A model generated the notes under the pieces. It worked only from the letters and a program-made list of their open reading frames with translations. It did not search any database and was not told the DNA's origin. Below, piece after piece: positions 59,807 to 64,000 of a DNA stretch of 64,000 bases. The stretch is taken from assembly GCA_965284315.1 (NCBI GenBank), contig OZ260072.1, positions 186,001-250,000 of the forward strand, written 5' to 3'. Position 1 is the stretch's first letter. Each line of letters begins with the position of its first letter. Origin of the DNA: PCRC01 sp017848435. GTDB taxonomy: Bacteria > Pseudomonadota > Gammaproteobacteria > Burkholderiales > Burkholderiaceae_C. The translations under genes were made by a program, and so were the position numbers.

Positions 59807-60325
59807 TCAGGGGCTGACGAGCGCGTCGTAGTAGTGGAAGGCGTGGCAGCTGGCGGCCCAGTGCGCGTTGGTGTGCTGGCGCAGGCCAACACCCACCACA
59901 CGCCGGCCTGCCGCCTTGAGCTTCTGCGCCAGCGGCAGGAAGTCGCTGTCCCCGCCGACCACCACCACCGTGCCGATGTGGTCAAAGCGGCCAACATCGT
60001 CCACCGCGTCCAGACACAGCCGGATGTCGGCCCCGTTCTTGGCGGCACTGCCGGGCGGGAACAGCTGCACCAGGTCCACCGCGTGGTGCAGCAGCACGTC
60101 GCGGTAGCGGCCAAAGAACTGCCAGTTGCAGTAGGCGCGGTGAATCGCCAGCGGGCCGAGCGCGGTGGCCAGTGCGACCACCGCCGCCACGTCCACCAGC
60201 GGCTCCTGCACCTTGAAGCGGTTGTCTTGCTGGCTGTAGGCACCCGGCTGCCGTGCCTCGCACAGGCCGGCGTGCAGGTGTTCAAAGTCCCAGTAGAGCG
60301 CCACCGAAGGCGTGACAGAAACCAT
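59807..60325 (-). CDS. NYN (PIN-like) domain nuclease
   Basis: 172 residues forming one NYN domain. Acidic residues expected in the active site are D13 in LYWDFEH, ADIRLCLD (D near 102 and D108) and VVGGDSDFLPL. Such domains are Mg-dependent RNases. Many bacterial NYN proteins carry a LOTUS domain; this one does not. It starts two bases after the ZIP gene's stop, so they are one operon. Confidence 0.85.
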   Translation of the reverse strand: MVSVTPSVALYWDFEHLHAGLCEARQPGAYSQQDNRFKVQEPLVDVAAVVALATALGPLAIHRAYCNWQFFGRYRDVLLHHAVDLVQLFPPGSAAKNGADIRLCLDAVDDVGRFDHIGTVVVVGGDSDFLPLAQKLKAAGRRVVGVGLRQHTNAHWAASCHAFHYYDALVSP

Positions 60326-60327
60326 GT

Positions 60328-61107
60328 TCAGCCGTGCCCGTGCGACAAGGCGCTGACCGCCGTGACCAGCGCAATGCCCAGTCCCAGCCAGCCAATCTGC
60401 GCGGCGGTTTCACGGGCACTGAGGCGCTTTTGCAGCTGGGGAATCAGGTCGGCCAGTGCCACGTACACAAAGCTGCTGGACGCCACCACCAGAAAGTACG
60501 GCAGGTAGTCCTGCAGGTAGGCCACCAGCCAGTAGCCGGTGAGCCCGCCCAGCACGGTGATGGTGCCCGCGAGCGACACCTTGACCAGGGCGGCACGCTG
60601 GGTGCGGGAGCTTTGCCGCAGCACCACCAGGTCGCCCATGTGGTGCGGCACCTCGTGCGCCAGCACCGCCAGTGCAGCCACCACCCCCAGTCGCATGTCG
60701 GCCATGAAAGCCGACGCGATCAGGATGCCGTCGCCAAAGGCGTGCACGCTGTCGCCGGTCAGCACCGCCCAGCCGCCTGCGGTGCCCTGCGGTGCGTGGT
60801 GGTGGCCATGCCCGTGGTCGTGCGCATGGCCATGCTCGTGCCCGTGGTGGTACAGCTCGGCCTTGTCGAGCAGGAAGAAAAACACCAGCCCGACCAGCAG
60901 CACGATGAACAGGTCGCGCGCGTCGGCGTGGGAGTTGAAGGCCTCGGGCAGCAGGTGCATGAAGGCGGTGGCCAGCAAGGCGCCTGCGGCCAGGCTGAGC
61001 ATGTGCTGGGTGTAGCGGGCCAACAGGCCAAACCCCAGCAGTGCCGCCAGCCAGACGCTGCCGATGCCCGCCAGCAGCGTGGCGAAGATGATTGCTACCA
61101 AAGTCAT
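60328..61107 (-). CDS. ZIP family metal transporter
   Basis: 259 residues with eight membrane helices. A cytosolic His-rich loop (HHGHEHGHAHDHGHGHHH, about 87-104) lies between helices III and IV. Helix IV and V metal sites are HAFGDG and HEVPHHMGD. Zinc or another divalent metal is the expected substrate. The first codons (MTLVAI) and ATG lie inside a dispersed repeat copy, as for atzE. First gene of an operon with the NYN and DUF2721 genes. Confidence 0.9.
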   Translation of the reverse strand: MTLVAIIFATLLAGIGSVWLAALLGFGLLARYTQHMLSLAAGALLATAFMHLLPEAFNSHADARDLFIVLLVGLVFFFLLDKAELYHHGHEHGHAHDHGHGHHHAPQGTAGGWAVLTGDSVHAFGDGILIASAFMADMRLGVVAALAVLAHEVPHHMGDLVVLRQSSRTQRAALVKVSLAGTITVLGGLTGYWLVAYLQDYLPYFLVVASSSFVYVALADLIPQLQKRLSARETAAQIGWLGLGIALVTAVSALSHGHG

Positions 61108-61160
61108 AGCTAACTATACAGTCTCAACTAGGGCTCAAAGCCGAAAACGTTTCAAAAACA
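61090..61160 (+). repeat. Dispersed ~70-bp repeat, copy 7
   Basis: GATTGCTACCAAAGTCATAG, then CTCAACTAGGGCTCAAAGCC and an A-rich end. Its ATAGC/CAT arm provides the ATG of the ZIP gene on the opposite strand, the same arrangement as at atzE. It sits between the ZIP start and the terminator of the dienelactone hydrolase gene. Confidence 0.65.
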
Positions 61161-61162
61161 GC

Positions 61163-61194
61163 AAAAAGCCGCCGACAGGTGCCCTGTGGCGGCT
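61163..61194 (-). terminator. Rho-independent terminator of the dienelactone hydrolase gene
   Basis: On the minus strand a 12-bp stem with one bulge (AGCCGCC...GGCGGCT, with CAGG/CCTG inside) and a three-base loop is followed by five T residues (61163-61167 on the plus strand are AAAAA). It begins 24 bases after the stop codon. Confidence 0.88.
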
Positions 61195-61217
61195 CGTGAG
61201 GGGCTCAGAACCGGGTG

Positions 61218-62105
61218 TCAGGCCACGCCGTTCTTTTTGAACCAGGCCAGTGCACGCTGCCAACCGTCTTCGGCCGCGTCCTTGCGGTAACTGGGCCGGT
61301 AGTCGGCATGGAAAGCGTGCGGCGCGCCGGGGTAGACCACGAACTCCGAGCGCTTCGCGGCGGCACTGCCGGTGGCCAGCGCATCTTTCATCTCGTTCAC
61401 CGTGGTCAGTGGGATGCCGCTGTCGGCGCTGCCATACAGGCCCAGCACCGGGCCGTGCAGGGTCTTGGTCACGTTGACAGGGTGAGACGGGGTGTTGGCA
61501 CTGGCTTGGCCCACCAGCCGGCCGTACCAGGCCACGCCGGCCTTGACCTGCGGGTTGTGCGCTGCGTACAGCCAGGTGATGCGGCCGCCCCAGCAAAAGC
61601 CGGTGATGCCCACCTTTTTGCTGCCGCCATTGGCTTGCGCCCACTCGACGGTGGCGTCCAGGTCGGCCATGACCTGCGCATCGGGCACCTTGGATACGAG
61701 TTCGGCGATCAGTTTGCCGACCTCGGTGTACTGGCGCGGGTCGCCCTGGCGGGCGAACATTTCAGGCGCTACCGCGAGGTACCCGGCTTTGGCCAGGCGG
61801 CGGCAGGTGTCGGCGATGTACTCGTGCACACCAAAGATTTCCTGCACCAGCAGCACCACCGGCAGGTTGGTCTTGCCGGCCGGTGCCGCGCGATAGGCCG
61901 GCACCTTGAAGCCCGCCGAGTTGATGGTGACCTCGCCCGCCGTGAGGCCGTCGACCGGGGTCTGGATGGCCGTCTGCGCCATGATGGGCATGGCGGTGGC
62001 GGCGTAGCCCACGCCCAGCGCGGCTTTCAGCGCGGTGCGCCGGTTGGGCTGGTCCTCGCCGGGCAACAGGGAATCAAAATCGGCTTGCAGGTCTTCACGC
62101 AACAT
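61218..62105 (-). CDS. Dienelactone hydrolase family protein, exported
   Basis: 295 residues. A twin-arginine-like signal (RRTALKAALGVGYAATAMP) is followed by the DLH fold: E89 in VQEIFGVH, nucleophile C171 in GFCWGGR, and the base in PGAPHAFHAD. Active-site Cys instead of Ser is the DLH hallmark. The natural substrate is probably a lactone or ester other than dienelactone. Own terminator; divergent from the tautomerase gene. Confidence 0.88.
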   Translation of the reverse strand: MLREDLQADFDSLLPGEDQPNRRTALKAALGVGYAATAMPIMAQTAIQTPVDGLTAGEVTINSAGFKVPAYRAAPAGKTNLPVVLLVQEIFGVHEYIADTCRRLAKAGYLAVAPEMFARQGDPRQYTEVGKLIAELVSKVPDAQVMADLDATVEWAQANGGSKKVGITGFCWGGRITWLYAAHNPQVKAGVAWYGRLVGQASANTPSHPVNVTKTLHGPVLGLYGSADSGIPLTTVNEMKDALATGSAAAKRSEFVVYPGAPHAFHADYRPSYRKDAAEDGWQRALAWFKKNGVA

Positions 62106-62174
62106 GGGGGTCTCCTGGGTTGTTTCGAAGAAGTTTAGACTCGTTTGCTTCACGGTGTATTTCAAGGAGATTCC

Positions 62175-62363
62175 ATGCCCACCATCCGCGTCGAAATGAT
62201 CGAAGGCCGCACGCCCGAGCAAAAAAAGGCCCTCGCCCAGGCCCTGACCCAGGCGGTGGTGGCCACCCTGGGCAGCAAACCCGAAGCGGTGGATGTGCTG
62301 ATGTTCGACGTGCCGCGTGGCGACTGGGCCACCGGCGGCGTGTTGTGGTCGGAGAAGACCTAG
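62175..62363 (+). CDS. 4-Oxalocrotonate tautomerase family protein
   Basis: 62 residues. The catalytic Pro follows the initiator Met (MPTIRVEMIEGRTPEQKKAL), and the length and beta-alpha-beta pattern fit 4-OT subunits, which form hexamers. AAGGAG lies seven bases before the ATG. Divergent from the dienelactone hydrolase gene, a pairing that recalls ring-cleavage pathways, but no other such gene is nearby. Confidence 0.88.
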   Translation: MPTIRVEMIEGRTPEQKKALAQALTQAVVATLGSKPEAVDVLMFDVPRGDWATGGVLWSEKT

Positions 62364-62463
62364 TACCGCCCTGCGCCCCAACCCGGCCACCACGATGGCG
62401 CTCGGCACGCAGCGGCTGAGGCCCGAGGCGTCGCGCTTCAGTGGGCCTTGTCCCACAGCGCGT

Positions 62464-64000
62464 TCAATGCGCTTTGTCCCAATTCGGCCCCACACCCACT
62501 TCGGCCAACAGCGGTACCTTCAGGTCGGCCACGCCGGCCATCAGGCGCGGGATTTCCCTGCGCACCCAGTCCACCTCGGCCTCGGGCACCTCGAACACCA
62601 GTTCGTCGTGCACCTGCATGATCATCTTCGTGCCACGCTTCTCCGCATCCAGCACGTCCTGCACGGTGTTCATGCTGAGCTTGATGAGGTCGGCCGCCGT
62701 GCCCTGCATCGGCGCGTTGATGGCGGCGCGCTCGGCGCCCGCGCGGCGCGGGCCGTTGGGTGAGTTGATCTCAGGCAAATACAGCCGACGGCCGAACACG
62801 GTTTCGACATAGCCCTTGCTCTTGGCGCTGAGCTTGGTGTCGTCCATGTACTGCTTCACACCGGGGTAGCGCTGGAAATAGCGCTCGATGTAGTTCTTGG
62901 CCGCCGTGTTGTCGATGCCCAGGTTGCGCGCCAGGCCAAAGGCACTCATGCCGTAAATCAGCCCGAAGTTGATGACCTTGGCATAACGCCGCTGCTCGCT
63001 GCTCACCTGGTCTGGTGGCACGCCAAACACTTCGGCCGCCGTGGCGCGGTGCACGTCCATGCCGTCGGTGAAGGCGCGCAGCAGGGCTTCGTCGCCGCTG
63101 ATGTGGGCCATGATGCGCAGCTCGATCTGCGAGTAGTCGGCGCTGGCAATCACCGAGCCGGTAGGGGCCACAAAAGCCTCGCGCACGCGCCGGCCTTCGG
63201 CGGTGCGGATGGGGATGTTCTGCAGGTTGGGGTCGTTGCTGCTGAGCCGCCCCGTCACCGCCACCGCCTGCGCATAGTGGGTGTGCACCCGGCCCGTGCG
63301 CGGGTGCGCGAGCTGCGCCAGCTTGTCGGTGTACGTGCCCTTGAGTTTGGAGAGGCTGCGGTGCTCCAGGATCTTGGCGGGCAGCGGGTAGTCTTCGGCG
63401 AGCTTTTCCAGCACCTCTTCGTCGGTGCTGGGCGCACCAGTTGCGGTTTTCTTCACCACCGGCAGGCCGAGCTTGGTGAAGAAAATCTCGCCAATCTGCT
63501 TCGGGCTACCGAGGTTGAACGGCTGGCCGGCGAGCTCATGCGCTTCCTGCTCCAGCTGCATGATGCGCTGGCCCAACTGGTGGCTCTGCGTGGCCAGCGT
63601 GGGCGCGTCGATCAGCACGCCATTGCGCTCGATGCGGTACAGCGTTTCGCTGGAGGCGATTTCCAGTTCGTAGATGGCGCGCAGTTTGTCGTCGGCCTGC
63701 AACTGCGGCCACAGCACGCGGTGCACGTCGAGCGTCTGGTCGGAGTCTTCGCACGAGTATTCGGCGGCTTTGGCAATGTCCACCTGGTTGAACGAAATCT
63801 GGTGCGCGCCCTTGCCACACAGGTCTTCGTACTGGATGCCCTTGCGGCCCAGGTGCCGCTCGGCCAGGCTGCTCAGCCCGTGCGGCTTGTGCACCTCCAG
63901 CACATAGCTTTGCAGCATGGTGTCGTGCACATAGCCCTGCACCTCGATGCCGTGGTTGGCGAACACGTGGCGGTCGTACTTGACGTGCTGGCCGAGCTTG
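62464..64000 (-). CDS. polA: DNA polymerase I, C-terminal part (5' end outside window)
   Basis: About 512 residues visible. The 3'-5' exonuclease-like domain is present to about residue 150 of the visible part (YSCEDSDQTLDVH). The polymerase domain has motif A (ASADYSQIELRIMAHIS), O helix (RRYAKVINFGLIYGMSAFGL) and motif C (QVHDELVFE). It ends GVGPNWDKAH, the usual PolA tail. An 18-bp second copy of the WDKAH-stop sequence lies 26 bases downstream. The 5' nuclease domain lies beyond the window edge. Confidence 0.95.
   Translation of the reverse strand, partial: KLGQHVKYDRHVFANHGIEVQGYVHDTMLQSYVLEVHKPHGLSSLAERHLGRKGIQYEDLCGKGAHQISFNQVDIAKAAEYSCEDSDQTLDVHRVLWPQLQADDKLRAIYELEIASSETLYRIERNGVLIDAPTLATQSHQLGQRIMQLEQEAHELAGQPFNLGSPKQIGEIFFTKLGLPVVKKTATGAPSTDEEVLEKLAEDYPLPAKILEHRSLSKLKGTYTDKLAQLAHPRTGRVHTHYAQAVAVTGRLSSNDPNLQNIPIRTAEGRRVREAFVAPTGSVIASADYSQIELRIMAHISGDEALLRAFTDGMDVHRATAAEVFGVPPDQVSSEQRRYAKVINFGLIYGMSAFGLARNLGIDNTAAKNYIERYFQRYPGVKQYMDDTKLSAKSKGYVETVFGRRLYLPEINSPNGPRRAGAERAAINAPMQGTAADLIKLSMNTVQDVLDAEKRGTKMIMQVHDELVFEVPEAEVDWVRREIPRLMAGVADLKVPLLAEVGVGPNWDKAH

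Noticed and set aside
62175..62363. Aromatic ring-cleavage gene cluster (tautomerase plus dienelactone hydrolase)
   Set aside because: The two genes are divergent and no dioxygenase, hydratase or decarboxylase is nearby; the DLH protein also carries an export signal, unlike catabolic DLH.
62120..62419. Alternative 99-residue frame over the tautomerase gene
   Set aside because: The 62-residue frame has a ribosome-binding site, the catalytic Pro after Met and the exact family length.
1..64000. CRISPR arrays, rRNA, tRNA genes or insertion sequences
   Set aside because: I saw no regularly spaced direct repeats, cloverleaf-like sequences with conserved TTCGA loops, rRNA landmarks or transposase products. 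A covariance-model scan would settle the RNA question.

Overview
The window is a chromosomal stretch of a high-GC betaproteobacterium, most likely Burkholderiales, family Comamonadaceae (the Rhodoferax/Polaromonas/Hydrogenophaga type). This rests on protein flavour (phasin, DUF2145, DUF2917, DUF3297, NUDT19-like hydrolase, OruR-type AraC regulator) and on short dispersed intergenic repeats of a kind I associate with that family. I see no rRNA, tRNA, CRISPR array, insertion sequence or prophage. Both ends cut through genes: glnS loses its 5' part at the left edge and polA its 5' part at the right edge.

Layout. 1-4.9 kb: glnS end, a decayed nucleotidyltransferase remnant, a catalase-family lipoprotein, the ribosome-assembly GTPase RbgA with a DUF3297 protein, and a PF10118 protein. 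4.9-8.8 kb: an ABC-2 exporter pair, a DUF1439 protein, a PanE-like reductase and an EipA-like protein. 8.9-12.9 kb: small secreted or cytosolic proteins (RcnB-like, DUF2145), a phasin and an SRPBCC protein. 12.9-21.4 kb: gshA, NUDIX hydrolase, dusC, DUF1993, DUF808, GNAT, ferredoxin, M14 peptidase, alpha/beta hydrolase and a methyltransferase. 21.5-25.1 kb: a MocR regulator divergent from a two-gene c-type cytochrome operon. 25.2-27.8 kb: AsmA-like protein and lipocalin.

27.9-31.2 kb is a stress/envelope block: a stand-alone receiver, a LuxR-type response regulator, DUF1328, DUF883/YqjD-like and YqjE-like membrane proteins and a BON lipoprotein. 31.2-34.8 kb: SIMPL protein, a small secreted protein and an OmpR/EnvZ pair. 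34.8-41.6 kb: ispD-ispF divergent from mfd-serB, then a LysR regulator divergent from a DUF2917 protein. 41.7-46.8 kb: another DUF883-like protein, two lipoproteins (one AT-richer than its surroundings), a luciferase-like oxidoreductase and an MgtC protein.

46.9-54.1 kb is the most coherent functional unit. It is one minus-strand operon reading atzF (allophanate hydrolase), ABC binding protein, permease, ATPase, atzG, atzE, atzH and a GntR/FCD repressor. A perfect 14-bp palindrome overlaps the likely -10 box in front of atzF. This is a carboxybiuret/allophanate-type nitrogen-scavenging pathway with its own uptake system but no ring-opening or other upstream enzyme in the window, so the natural substrate is open. 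54.2-56.7 kb: a sterol-desaturase-family hydroxylase and DUF4345 protein divergent from an AraC regulator whose paired operator half-sites end exactly at its start codon. 56.7-64 kb: RhlE-like helicase, small DUF proteins, a 3'-5' exonuclease, a ZIP transporter-NYN-DUF2721 operon, a dienelactone hydrolase, a tautomerase and polA.

Two cross-cutting signals deserve attention. The first is a family of seven ~70-bp repeats that supply start codons (atzE, the ZIP gene) or stop codons (ispF, the oxidoreductase-like gene). The second is a TTAGG-N6-CCTA-like dyad upstream of the phasin, the DUF1328 gene, the DUF883-like gene at 41.7 kb and, partially, the lone receiver. It may define a small regulon of the LuxR-type regulator.
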